In this document: positions 53,063 through 62,438 of the stretch, piece after piece | Numbering within the stretch: position 1 is the stretch's first letter | Layout of the letters: every line of letters starts with the position of its first letter | NCBI RefSeq assembly: GCF_007786475.1 | Contig: NZ_VNJJ01000005.1 | Coordinates: 62,001 to 126,000, forward strand | Length of the DNA: 64,000 nt | Reading direction: 5' to 3' | Source: Cohnella terricola | GTDB lineage: Bacteria; Bacillota; Bacilli; Paenibacillales; Paenibacillaceae | Notes under the pieces: generated by a model | Databases searched by the model: none | What the model saw: only the letters and a program-made list of their open reading frames with translations | What the model was told of the DNA's origin: nothing | Made by a program: the position numbers and the translations under genes

Positions 53063-54853
53063 TTACTTCGTCAATTGCTCCATTTGCTCCAGCAAACTTT
53101 CGAACACGCTCATCGCCTGACGAATCGGCTCTGGAGACGACATGTCGACGCCGGCTTTCTTGAGGATGTTGATGGAATAGTCTTTACCCCCGCTCTTCAA
53201 GAAGCCGAGATAGCGTTCGACGGCAGGCTGGCCTTCGTCGAGAATCTGCTTCGCGAAGCTTGTTGCCGCCGAGAAGCCCGTCGCGTACTTGAAGACGTAG
53301 AAGCTCGTATAGAAATGGGGAATGCGGGCCCATTCCATCTCGATGTCTTTGTCTACGACCATGCCTTTGCCATAATATTTCTCGTTGAGATCGTAATAGA
53401 TGGAGCTGAACTCCTGCGGCGTCAGAGCTTCGCCTTTCTCTGCTCTCTCGTGAACGATCTTCTCGAACTCCGCGAACATCGTCTGACGGAACACCGTCGT
53501 CCGGAACTGATCTGCATAATAGGTCAGTAGATACATTTTCTCCTTCGGATCGGTCGACTTCTCAAGCAAATAGTTCATCAGCAAAGCTTCGTTCAGCGTA
53601 GAAGCGACTTCCGCGAGGAAAATCGTATACTGCGCGTCGCGGTACTCGTTGTTGTCGTCCGAGTAATAAGAATGCAGGGCGTGGCCCATCTCGTGAGTTA
53701 ACGTAAACATGCTGTTCAGGTTATCATTATGGTTCAGCAACACGTAAGGATGCGTGCCGTAAGCGCCCCAACTGTACGCGCCGCTGCGTTTGCCCTCGTT
53801 CTCATAAATGTCGATCCATCCGCCGTCGAAACCTTCCTGCAGAACTTTACGGTATTCGTCGCCAAGTGGGGAGAGACTGTCGTAGACGGTTTTTTTGGCT
53901 TCTTCATACGTAATGTCCATGTCGAACTCATCGACGAGAGGCGCGAACAAATCGTACATATGTAACTCGTCCAGCTTCAGCAGCTTTTTGCGCAATTCCA
54001 TGTATCGATGCATTAAAGGCAAGAACTCGTGAATCGTCCCAATCAAGTTATCGTATACGGACTGAGGGATGTTATCGCCGAACAGCGACATTTCCAGAGC
54101 GGAAGGATAACGACGGGCTTTGGCGTAAAAAAGGTTTTTCGTCACGTTGGCGTTAAGGGTCGCGGCGATCGTATTGCGCCACTTGCCGTACGTCTCGTAC
54201 ATCGCTTTGAACGCATCGCGGCGGACATCCCGGTTTTTGCTTTCGAGAAACTGTATGTATCTGCCATGCGTCAATTCGACTTCTTCGCCTTGTTCGTTTT
54301 TGACTTTCGGAAATTTGAGATCCGCATTGTTCAGCATGCCGAAGATCGTTCCGGGAGCCTGGGATACGTTGCCGACTTGCGCGAGCAAAGCTTCTTCGCT
54401 TTTGGACAACGTATGCGGCTTCTGGCGGAGCATCTCTTCCAGTGTGCGCTTGTACTTGGAGAGGGAGGGATCCGCGATCAATCCGGTAAGTTGCTCCTCG
54501 GACAAGCTAAGAATTTCCGGCGTGATAAAAGAAGTTGCTTCTCCGACTTCCACGCCAAGCTTCTTGGATTTGTCGGACAGAGCCTGATATTTCGCTTCGG
54601 CCATATCCTCGTGGTGGCGCATGTTGGCATAGACGTAAAGACGCTCGGTCAGTAAAGAGATTTCGTCGTCCAGGGCAAAGCATCCTGCGATGGAGGAGGC
54701 GTTGTCAAGCTTCCCCTGATAACCGGAGATTTCGCCGAGTTTTTTCCTGACTTGGGCGAATTCGGCGTCCCAAGCGGATTGGTTCGGGTACAGATCCTCC
54801 AGCTTCCAGCGGTGATCTTTCGAAACTTCTGATCGTTTGAGGACTTGATTCAT
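53063..54853 (-). CDS. pepF: Oligoendopeptidase F (M3B metallopeptidase)
   Basis: 596 residues, normal PepF length. N-terminal M3 lid LEDLYPNQSAWDAEFAQVRKKL; catalytic TLTHEMGHALHSYYSDDN (HExxH zinc site) with the downstream ligand Glu in FLAEVASTLNEALL; C-terminal YASGF-like KYATGFSAATSFAKQIL. Cytosolic enzyme cutting peptides of about 7-17 residues. The ATG at 54853 is chosen (AGGAGG 12 bases upstream); an in-frame extension to 55015 contains a hydrophobic stretch but no ribosome site. Confidence 0.93.
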   Translation of the reverse strand: MNQVLKRSEVSKDHRWKLEDLYPNQSAWDAEFAQVRKKLGEISGYQGKLDNASSIAGCFALDDEISLLTERLYVYANMRHHEDMAEAKYQALSDKSKKLGVEVGEATSFITPEILSLSEEQLTGLIADPSLSKYKRTLEEMLRQKPHTLSKSEEALLAQVGNVSQAPGTIFGMLNNADLKFPKVKNEQGEEVELTHGRYIQFLESKNRDVRRDAFKAMYETYGKWRNTIAATLNANVTKNLFYAKARRYPSALEMSLFGDNIPQSVYDNLIGTIHEFLPLMHRYMELRKKLLKLDELHMYDLFAPLVDEFDMDITYEEAKKTVYDSLSPLGDEYRKVLQEGFDGGWIDIYENEGKRSGAYSWGAYGTHPYVLLNHNDNLNSMFTLTHEMGHALHSYYSDDNNEYRDAQYTIFLAEVASTLNEALLMNYLLEKSTDPKEKMYLLTYYADQFRTTVFRQTMFAEFEKIVHERAEKGEALTPQEFSSIYYDLNEKYYGKGMVVDKDIEMEWARIPHFYTSFYVFKYATGFSAATSFAKQILDEGQPAVERYLGFLKSGGKDYSINILKKAGVDMSSPEPIRQAMSVFESLLEQMEQLTK

Positions 54854-55090
54854 AGGCTTATACAACCTCCTGGGTATCGTATCGTAGACATATTTCGGTA
54901 CTGCGACGAAGCGCGGCAAGATCGGCTTCGCGGAGACTGGAACGGCGACCGCGGTAGAGCACAGAAGGGAAATCGCCGCCAGAGAGGCGGTTAAGGGAAT
55001 GGCCAATTTGATCATCTAGCGCCTCCGGCAATGGAATAAGTTGCCGGATTAGTATGTCCTCGACCGCGTCGATTATCAATTGCGCGTAAG

Positions 55091-55267
55091 TCAGGAGCCG
55101 ATACTAAAGAAGCTGTAAACGATTAAGAAAAAGGCGAACAATACGAGAAAAATCGATAGAATGGCCATCGGACGGCGCAACGGATTGGGAATCCGCTCTC
55201 TCATCAGGATCAATACGATGGCGAGGCCGAACGAGGCGATAATAAAAATCAGGTTTTCGTTATTCAT
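55091..55267 (-). CDS. Small two-helix membrane protein
   Basis: 58 residues. Two hydrophobic helices (about 6-22 and 34-53) joined by a basic loop RERIPNPLRRP. CTGGAGGAG lies upstream of the ATG at 55267, the strongest sign that it is real. No family recognised. It lies between pepF and another small gene on the same strand. Confidence 0.65.
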   Translation of the reverse strand: MNNENLIFIIASFGLAIVLILMRERIPNPLRRPMAILSIFLVLFAFFLIVYSFFSIGS

Positions 55268-55294
55268 GAATGACGGTCTCCTCCAGTTCCGGCC

Positions 55295-55528
55295 TCATAT
55301 GCTCTTTAGTGTTTCCAGCGTTTGACGAAGCCCTTCTTCCCCATTCGGGAAATCTTCTGGCGCAAACCTCTGTTCGGCCCAATGGATCATTTCCGGGCGA
55401 CTGAGGAACTTGTGGCACGTTTCCCCCCATTGGTCGGAAATTTCCCGGACGACGAGCGTTTTCCCTTGAACTTCTACAGTCAGCATATTGTAGTTGTCAT
55501 GTTTGTAGACGGTATGTTTGGCGAACAT
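55295..55528 (-). CDS. Small conserved-looking soluble protein, unknown
   Basis: 77 residues, soluble: MFAKHTVYKHDNYNMLTVEV then GKTLVVREISDQWGETCHKFLSRPEMIHWAEQRFAPEDFPNGEE. Mixed alpha/beta look with no recognised domain. CAGGAGA is well placed before the ATG at 55528. It is 27 bases upstream of the 58-residue membrane protein gene, so they may form one transcript. Confidence 0.65.
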   Translation of the reverse strand: MFAKHTVYKHDNYNMLTVEVQGKTLVVREISDQWGETCHKFLSRPEMIHWAEQRFAPEDFPNGEEGLRQTLETLKSI

Positions 55529-55735
55529 TTTATCTCCTGGTCTAGGGCATCGGAAATGCCGTTTTTCTCATCATAGAAGAGATGAAGAGAGAAATCAATG
55601 TAACGTTGGAAAAATAAGGTTGACAGAGGCGACTGACTGTGGGATTCTACTAAACAATCCCTCCAAGATGAGGGGGGAGATCGCCAATGAGCCGAGCCGA
55701 GATGAGTTAGAAGAGCCGAGAGGAGACGAGGAAAA

Positions 55736-56452
55736 ATGGAAAACAAATTTGTTGCGCCCGCTTATCCGCAGACGGGGGTGGCGTCGACTTGTCGATCGTT
55801 CGACGAATACCGCGCCATGTTCCGGTTAGAGGATGAGATCTTGCGGAGAGGGCCGGTGCTGGATGTCGCTGGAGGTGCATCGTCGTTTACGGCGCAGCTT
55901 GACGCGATGGGTATCCCGGCAGTCGCCGTGGATCCATTCTACGATGGTTTGTCCGAACAGGTCATCGCCGACGGATATAAGGAAATCGAAGTCTCATCCG
56001 CCAAAATCGCGGCAATGGCGAACAGCTACGACTGGAGCTTCTACGGGTCGCCCGAGAATCACCGGCGGATCAGAGAAAGTTCGATGGATTTATTCGCCGA
56101 ACACTTCCGTAATGAGACAACGAGGTCCAGATACTATGCGGCTTCGCTTCCAAATCTTCCGTTCGAGGACGATACTTTCCAATTGGCGGTATGCAGCCAT
56201 TTTCTGTTCTTATACTCAGATGCCTTCGACAAACGTTTTCATGCCGCCGCGATCGCTGAATTGCTTCGCGTTTTGCGACCGGGTGGAGAACTCCGTATAT
56301 ATCCCTTGATTACCTTGAAATGGGAAGAACCATCATTCCTTAACGAGCTTTTGGAGGAGCTAAAAGGGGTCGCCCAGGTGGAATTTCTGACCTCGTATTT
56401 ACCGTTCACTCCGGCCAAAAGTCCCTTGTTACGCCTGGAAAAATCGATCTAA
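55736..56452 (+). CDS. SAM-dependent methyltransferase (class I)
   Basis: 238 residues. Motif I as GPVLDVAGGASSFTAQLDAMG near 41-61, acidic AVDPFYD, motif IV region YAASLPNLPFEDDTFQLAVCSHFLFLYSDAFD, and motif V AIAELLRVLRPGGELRIYPL. Methyltransferase_11-like; substrate unknown. GAGGAGACGAGG precedes the ATG. Confidence 0.85.
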   Translation: MENKFVAPAYPQTGVASTCRSFDEYRAMFRLEDEILRRGPVLDVAGGASSFTAQLDAMGIPAVAVDPFYDGLSEQVIADGYKEIEVSSAKIAAMANSYDWSFYGSPENHRRIRESSMDLFAEHFRNETTRSRYYAASLPNLPFEDDTFQLAVCSHFLFLYSDAFDKRFHAAAIAELLRVLRPGGELRIYPLITLKWEEPSFLNELLEELKGVAQVEFLTSYLPFTPAKSPLLRLEKSI

Positions 56453-56470
56453 TGGGTATATCAGGATATC

Positions 56471-56523
56471 TTGCAAAAATGGGTTAAATCGGTTATACTC
56501 ATCGTATTCGCTGACTAACAGCG
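56471..56523 (+). promoter_or_regulatory. Cold-shock gene promoter and 5' hairpin
   Basis: TTGCAA (56471-56476), 17-base spacer, TATACT (56494-56499). The predicted leader starts with a CGCTG-ACTAA-CAGCG hairpin (56509-56523), just before AGGAGG. Confidence 0.75.
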
Positions 56524-56544
56524 AGATTTTAGGAGGTTTTTCAT

Positions 56545-56742
56545 TTGAGAGGAATAGTTAAATGGTTTAACGCAGAAAAAGGATACGGCTTCGTCTCCAT
56601 CGAGGACGGCAACGATGTATTCGTTCACTTCTCGGCAATCCAAGGCGATGGCTTCAAAACTTTGGAAGAAGGTCAAGAAGTCGAATTCGAAATTACGCAA
56701 GGAAATCGCGGTCCTCAAGCTTCCAACGTGGTGAAACTGTAA
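56545..56742 (+). CDS. Cold-shock protein
   Basis: 65 residues, one cold-shock domain: [32 protein letters not shown] with RNP1 (KGYGFV) and RNP2 (VFVHF). Single-stranded RNA/DNA-binding chaperone. The start is TTG, ten bases after TAGGAGG; no ATG is available at a sensible place. Followed by a strong terminator, so monocistronic. Confidence 0.95.
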   Translation: MRGIVKWFNAEKGYGFVSIEDGNDVFVHFSAIQGDGFKTLEEGQEVEFEITQGNRGPQASNVVKL

Positions 56743-56783
56743 GTCGCGCGAAGCGTAGACTTATTATCATATCACGAACTAGC

Positions 56784-56818
56784 AGCAAAACCCCTGGCCT
56801 TATGCCGGGGGTTTTGCT
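56784..56818 (+). terminator. Terminator of the cold-shock gene
   Basis: AGCAAAACCCC / GGGGTTTTGCT perfect stem with inner GGC pairing. Confidence 0.85.
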
Positions 56819-56926
56819 GTCTCTCCCTTTGACCATGCCCTTGACATAGTGTTACACTATTTCTGGAACAATCAGAAGTTTTTACTTGTTTTATCGATTC
56901 TAACGTCTTTCGGGGGTAACAAGGTT

Positions 56927-57670
56927 ATGCCAAAATTCAAGCTTTTTGCGGATCGCAAAGGCAAAGCAGACCAAGCCAAGAACAATCGTTTCGTTAAGCT
57001 GGCACGCGAGATTTACGTGCAGGCTCGCAGGGGAGGGCCAAGTCCGGAGTCTAACTATGGTCTCAAGGCGGCCATCGCCAGCGCCCGCGCGATCCAGATG
57101 CCGGCAGACAATATTGAAAGAGCGATTAAGAAGGCGGCCGGCGGAGCCGACGGCGTTGATTACGAAGATGTTCTCTACGAAGGGTATGGGCCGGGAGGAG
57201 TCGCGATCATGGTGAAATGCCTGACGGACAACCGCAACCGCACCGCCGCCGACGTACGTTCGATCTTCGGCAAGCGCGGGGGTAATCTCGGGGAGTCGGG
57301 CTGCGTTTCCTATATGTTCGATCAGAAGGGTTTGATCGTGATCGCGCGCACGGAAAATATGCAGGACGAAGACGGCTTTATGATGGAAGCGTTGGAAGCG
57401 GGAGCGGAAGATGTCGTTATCGAAGAAGAAAGCTTCGAAGTTCTGACCGCTCCGGAGGAGTTCGAAGCGGTGAAAGGCAAACTCGAAGCCGCAGGTTATG
57501 CTTTCGAAACGGCTAGCGTCCGCTGGCTGCCGCAAAACACGGTTTCGGTCGAAGGCGAGAACGCCGAGAAGCTGCTGAAGATGATGGATGCGTTCGAGGA
57601 CAACGACGACGTGCAGGACGTCTACCATAACTTCGAGATCAGCGACGAGGAAATGCACCGTCTGGGTTAA
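56927..57670 (+). CDS. YebC/PmpR-family protein (YeeN-like)
   Basis: 247 residues. MPKFKLFADRKGKADQAKNNRFVKLAREIYVQARRGGPSP differs at the extreme N-terminus from YebC (MAGHSKW) but keeps the KLAREI and NYGLKAAIASARAIQMPADNIERAIKKA core, followed by YEGYGPGGVAIMVKCLTDNRNRT. YebC-type proteins were described as regulators and more recently as ribosome-associated factors relieving proline stalls; which applies here is not determined. The ATG at 56927 has GGGGG upstream; TTGACC-18-TACACT near 56829-56858 could be its promoter. Confidence 0.9.
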   Translation: MPKFKLFADRKGKADQAKNNRFVKLAREIYVQARRGGPSPESNYGLKAAIASARAIQMPADNIERAIKKAAGGADGVDYEDVLYEGYGPGGVAIMVKCLTDNRNRTAADVRSIFGKRGGNLGESGCVSYMFDQKGLIVIARTENMQDEDGFMMEALEAGAEDVVIEEESFEVLTAPEEFEAVKGKLEAAGYAFETASVRWLPQNTVSVEGENAEKLLKMMDAFEDNDDVQDVYHNFEISDEEMHRLG

Positions 57671-57701
57671 AGTTACTTGCTAAACCGCACATCATATCGT
57701 C

Positions 57702-57724
57702 AAGAGGCCGAGAGGCCTCTTTTT
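57702..57724 (+). terminator. Terminator after yebC-like gene
   Basis: AGAGGCC-GAGA-GGCCTCT followed by TTTT. Confidence 0.8.
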
Positions 57725-57758
57725 GTCGTTGAACCGGAAATTTCTTTTCTATCTCTTG

Positions 57759-58089
57759 GCCTGCCATATTCGTTTAAGGAATAGATGGTCGAGCACCCGC
57801 TGATGATCAGCTTGATCAGGGCTCCCGCAGGGTCGTGCTCGTTGTTGTTGCGAAACCGGTATTCGTAATAATACTTCTCTCGCCGCCACTCGGGAATGCG
57901 GCCGTAATGCTTGCGGATGAAAGCTCTGGCTTTCTTCAGCAGGCTTATTCTGGCTTGTCTCACAATGTTGTGGGACTTGCCCAAACATGTGTTTGTATGT
58001 CAATAAAAATAGCAGTTTTTCCAAAAATATCTGATCGATTTGCGGCTAAATCTCCAATTTCGCAACCCTGAGTAAAGTGCATATACCGT
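57759..58089 (-). pseudogene. Internally deleted second copy of the zinc-ribbon transposase-like element
   Basis: Closely similar to 33391-34182. The C-terminal coding part (KSHNIVRQARISLLKKARAFIRKHYGRIP onward) is at 57759-57982. At 57982/57983 the sequence jumps to the region equivalent to 34078, so 462 bases (33616-34077 in the intact copy) with the start codon, zinc ribbon and HTH are missing. The leader with ACCCTGAGT (58065-58073) is retained. C-terminus differs by frameshifts after NEYGR. Cannot encode a functional protein. Confidence 0.85.
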
Positions 58090-58222
58090 TGTTCTTTGAC
58101 CACTACAACTCGTTTTTCGCGGATTCCGAATGTTTTTCAAATGAAATATTTCCTTGGATATCGTTTCATAAGGAAATAGGAAGACCGATGAAAACGCAGG
58201 AGGTTCCCATTAACGTGTTGCA

Positions 58223-58475
58223 TGTGTAGATAACTCAGGGTATAGAAAAGGGCGAAAGGCCAATTGAAAAATTTGTTATGATCTAGGAGGGAATAGCATG
58301 TGTAGATGACTCAGGGTAAAGAAAAGGGAGAAGAATCGATTGTAAATTCGGGTATGATCCAGTATGGGGTTACGTGTGTAGATGACTCAGGGTTAACGAA
58401 AGGGAGACATCGATGGAAGTGAATATTGAGGATGATCTTGGATGGACCGGATGTATGTAGATGACTCAGGAAAGG
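58223..58475 (+). repeat. Second, degenerate array of four 76-79 bp repeats
   Basis: TGTGTAGAT/TATGTAGAT begins at 58223, 58299, 58375 and 58454 (periods 76, 76, 79). Units keep GAT(G/A)ACTCAGGGT, an AAAGGGAGA block and often ATCGATTG, so they are homologous to the array at 34231, but micro-ORFs are broken in the first two intervals. The array lies on the same side of the element as in the first locus, 150 bases from the element leader. It ends close to the mnmA 3' end. Confidence 0.85.
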
Positions 58476-58526
58476 CGAAAATAAAGAACCCGCCAGTTCC
58501 AAAGGAACCGGCGGGTTCGGGCAAGA

Positions 58527-59732
<1,206 letters not shown>

Positions 59733-59846
59733 TTATTTTAGCATAAAGGACGAGATTTCTCACATCGGGGCAGCCCTTTCATGAATATGTCACGTTTTTT
59801 TTGCCCAAAAAGGGAGTAGTTGTGATAACATAGATTTAATATGGGG

Positions 59847-59868
59847 ATACCCTCCATTTTAATGGTAT
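59847..59868. promoter_or_regulatory. Palindrome upstream of cymR
   Basis: CCATTTTAATGG (59854-59865), a perfect 12-bp palindrome, lies inside a wider ATACC...GGTAT inverted repeat (59847-59868), between mnmA and cymR. A candidate operator for the Rrf2 protein or a promoter feature. Confidence 0.35.
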
Positions 59869-59924
59869 GGATAAGTATCCAGGCAACTTATTCTATGCTA
59901 ACGGCATGAAAGCAGGTGTTCTAC

Positions 59925-60344
59925 TTGAAAATTTCAACAAAAGGCCGCTATGGCTTAACGATCATGATGGAACTTGCGGCCAAATTCGGCGAAGGGCCGA
60001 TTTCATTAAAAAGCATCGCGGAGAAAAACGCTCTGTCCGAGCATTATTTGGAGCAGCTCATCGCTCCTCTTCGCAACGCGGGATTAGTCAAGAGCGTTCG
60101 GGGCGCATACGGTGGGTACATCCTGTCAAAGGATCCCGAGACGATATCGTCCGGCGACGTGATCCGGATTTTGGAAGGGCCGATCAGCCCTGTGGATTTT
60201 ACGGAAGAAGACGATCCGGCGAAACGCGATCTGTGGCTGCGCATTCGCGACAGCATCGCCGAAGTTCTCGATTCGACTTCCCTTCAAGATCTGATTTCTT
60301 ATAAGGGCGAAGACAAACTCGACAACTATATGTTTTACATTTAA
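59925..60344 (+). CDS. cymR: Rrf2-family regulator CymR (cysteine metabolism repressor)
   Basis: 139 residues. MKISTKGRYGLTIMMELAAKFGEGPISLKSIAEKNALSEHYLEQLIAPLRNAGLVKSVRGAYGGY is very close to Bacillus CymR, a winged-helix repressor of cysteine-synthesis genes that acts with CysK. There is no cysteine cluster as in iron-sulfur Rrf2 proteins. TTG at 59925 gives the normal N-terminus (LKISTKG) and follows GCAGGTG; a GTG at 59916 is the alternative. Confidence 0.93.
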   Translation: MKISTKGRYGLTIMMELAAKFGEGPISLKSIAEKNALSEHYLEQLIAPLRNAGLVKSVRGAYGGYILSKDPETISSGDVIRILEGPISPVDFTEEDDPAKRDLWLRIRDSIAEVLDSTSLQDLISYKGEDKLDNYMFYI

Positions 60345-60360
60345 AAGAAGGTGCAAGGCA

Positions 60361-61506
60361 ATGAGCGTTATTTATTTCGACCACTCGGCTACGACGGCGA
60401 TGAGCCCGGAAGCGATACAAGCTTATGTCGAGACTGCGTCTGCGGGCCCGAGCAATCCTTCGAGTCTCCATTCCGACGGCCGCGCCGCCAAAGATAGACT
60501 GTCGCGGGCGCGGGATGTATTCGCGGAGCTCTTAAACTGCTCTTCTTCGGAGATCGTCTTCACGGGCAGCGGCACGGAAAGCGACAACACGGCTTTGTTC
60601 GGCGCCGCGTACGCCCAGCGGAAGCGGGGGCGCACCGGAATCGTTACGACAGCAGTCGAACATCACGCTGTGCTCAATGCGTGCCGCAAGCTCGAAGATG
60701 AAGGTTTTACCCTCAAGGTGTTGCCCGTGGATGAATACGGGTGCGTTCGCCTCGAAGATGCGAAAGCCGCCATCGACGAATCGACGGCCGTCGTCAGCGT
60801 AATGGCGGGCAATAACGAAACCGGGACACTGCAACCGATCGCGGCAATTGGCGATTGGGCCCGCAAGCATAAGGCATGCATGCATGTCGACGCGGTGCAG
60901 GCTTTTGGATATCTTCCATTCGATCTGCAAAAGCTGCCGATCGATTTGTTAAGCTTATCCGCTCATAAAATTAACGGCCCGCAAGGAGTGGGTTTGCTCT
61001 ATATTCGCAAAGGTACTCCGTTTCTACCCCGTCAATTCGGCGGCATGCAGGAACGCAGCCGCAGAGCCGGCACCGAGAACGTCGCCGGCATCTCGGCGTT
61101 CGCCCGTGCGGCGGAGATCGCATGCGGACAAGCCCAGATCAGGCGGGAACACGCGGAGAGCATCAGATCCGCCGTCCTGCAAGAGCTTACGGACCATATA
61201 GGTCCGGAACGATTTGTCGTGAACGGACATCCCAACGATCGACTTCCTCACGTTCTGAACGTCAGTTTTCCCGGCATTTCTTCCGAAAGCATGCTGATGA
61301 ATCTCGATCTGGCCGGCGTAGCGGCATCCGGAGGTTCGGCATGCAATTCGGGCTCCCTAAAACCTTCCCACGTCTTATCGGCTATGAACATTTCTCCCGA
61401 TAGAATCTCGTCAGCGGTACGATTTAGCTTCGGTTTGGGCAATACTAGAGAAGAAGCCGAAAAAATGGCGAAAATTATTGCAACTATATCAGCCCGTTAT
61501 GCGTAA
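60361..61506 (+). CDS. iscS: Cysteine desulfurase (IscS/NifS type)
   Basis: 381 residues. PLP enzyme converting cysteine to alanine and protein-bound persulfide. YFDHSATTAMSPEA at the N-terminus, FTGSGTESDNTALFG, H of VEHHAVLNAC, PLP Lys in LSLSAHKINGPQGVG near 203, and catalytic Cys in GSACNSGSLKPSH near 328 on a long loop (group I). Close to Bacillus YrvO, which feeds MnmA. It follows cymR by 16 bases. Confidence 0.93.
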   Translation: MSVIYFDHSATTAMSPEAIQAYVETASAGPSNPSSLHSDGRAAKDRLSRARDVFAELLNCSSSEIVFTGSGTESDNTALFGAAYAQRKRGRTGIVTTAVEHHAVLNACRKLEDEGFTLKVLPVDEYGCVRLEDAKAAIDESTAVVSVMAGNNETGTLQPIAAIGDWARKHKACMHVDAVQAFGYLPFDLQKLPIDLLSLSAHKINGPQGVGLLYIRKGTPFLPRQFGGMQERSRRAGTENVAGISAFARAAEIACGQAQIRREHAESIRSAVLQELTDHIGPERFVVNGHPNDRLPHVLNVSFPGISSESMLMNLDLAGVAASGGSACNSGSLKPSHVLSAMNISPDRISSAVRFSFGLGNTREEAEKMAKIIATISARYA

Positions 61507-61542
61507 TAATTAACAAGGCGCTGAAATGGTTAGGAGCCTTCG

Positions 61543-62094
61543 ATGTTTCAAGTGGAGAGAATTCTTGGATTGCCCGTGCTGCGCGAGAGCGGCAAGGGTG
61601 TCGGGAAAGTGAAAGACGTTTGGTTTGATGAATTTTGGAGATTGGTTGGCTTTGTCTTGGACAAATACGACCGAGCCGGGTTCATCCGCAAGTTGTCTCG
61701 AATTGTCTACTTGGAAGATATCGTTCATTTAGGCGAAGATGCTTTGTTGATCCGCGGCGATACGGCAATCGCGTCGAAAGATGGCAACGAGTTGCTGCGC
61801 ACGTACGATACGGGCATCGTCCGTCTGAAGGATATGCCGGTCTATACGATTGAAGGACAATATTTAGGCAAAATATCGGACGTTTATTTTAAGTCGTCCG
61901 AGGGTACACAGATAATAGGATACGAGTTGACGGACGGTTTTCTCGCAGACGTATTCGAGGGAAGGCGGAGACTGCTTCTGCCGGAAGCGCCCGAGAATAT
62001 GACGTTGGGCGAGGATGCCATCCTGGTACCGGCTTCTTACGAGCGGATACTGACGAGAGACCATACGTGGAAAGTGACAGGTGAAGACGGATGA
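61543..62094 (+). CDS. PRC-barrel domain protein (YrrD-like)
   Basis: 183 residues with two PRC-barrel units: FQVERILGLPVLRESGKGVGKVKDVWFDEFWRLVGFVLD (about 1-40) and LKDMPVYTIEGQYLGKISDVYFKSSEGTQIIGYELTDG (about 90-130). Small beta-barrels of RNA-processing and photosynthetic proteins; function here unknown. AGGAG precedes the ATG and the gene overlaps the next by ATGA. Confidence 0.85.
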   Translation: MFQVERILGLPVLRESGKGVGKVKDVWFDEFWRLVGFVLDKYDRAGFIRKLSRIVYLEDIVHLGEDALLIRGDTAIASKDGNELLRTYDTGIVRLKDMPVYTIEGQYLGKISDVYFKSSEGTQIIGYELTDGFLADVFEGRRRLLLPEAPENMTLGEDAILVPASYERILTRDHTWKVTGEDG

Positions 62095-62291
62095 TGAGAT
62101 GTCCGAATTGCGGTTCCAAAGATATCGGAAAGATCGGTTCCCATCAATTTTATTGCTGGAGTTGCTTTATCGAATTGACGGTGAACGGCGAGAAAATGTC
62201 GGTGTATCAAGTCGAGGAAGACGGAACGCTCAGCTCGCTGGACGATTTGTTTTTCGACGAGCCGATGCCGGCCGAGATTCACGCAAACTAA
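62091..62291 (+). CDS. Small zinc-ribbon protein
   Basis: 66 residues. CPNCGSKDIGKIG...YCWSCFIEL gives a CxxC-x(15)-CxxC zinc ribbon, then an acidic C-terminus (EEDGTLSSLDDLFFDEPMP). Translationally coupled to the PRC-barrel gene. Function unknown; common in this neighbourhood of Paenibacillaceae genomes as far as I recall. Confidence 0.85.
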   Translation: MMRCPNCGSKDIGKIGSHQFYCWSCFIELTVNGEKMSVYQVEEDGTLSSLDDLFFDEPMPAEIHAN

Positions 62292-62314
62292 AAAAGAACG
62301 AAATGCCATTAGAG

Positions 62315-62352
62315 AGCGCTTCGGACTCCGCGGGAGTCCGAAGCGCTTTTTT
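62315..62352 (+). terminator. Terminator after the zinc-ribbon gene
   Basis: AGCGCTTCGGACTCC / GGAGTCCGAAGCGCT, perfect 15-bp stem with a GCG loop and six T. Confidence 0.92.
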
Positions 62353-62438
62353 GCGTCCCTCCGGTTTACAGCAAAGGACAAGTACATATACTAAGGGAGA
62401 ATTGCCGTTTGCGGGAAGCGGGAAGGGAGAAATGGGGA

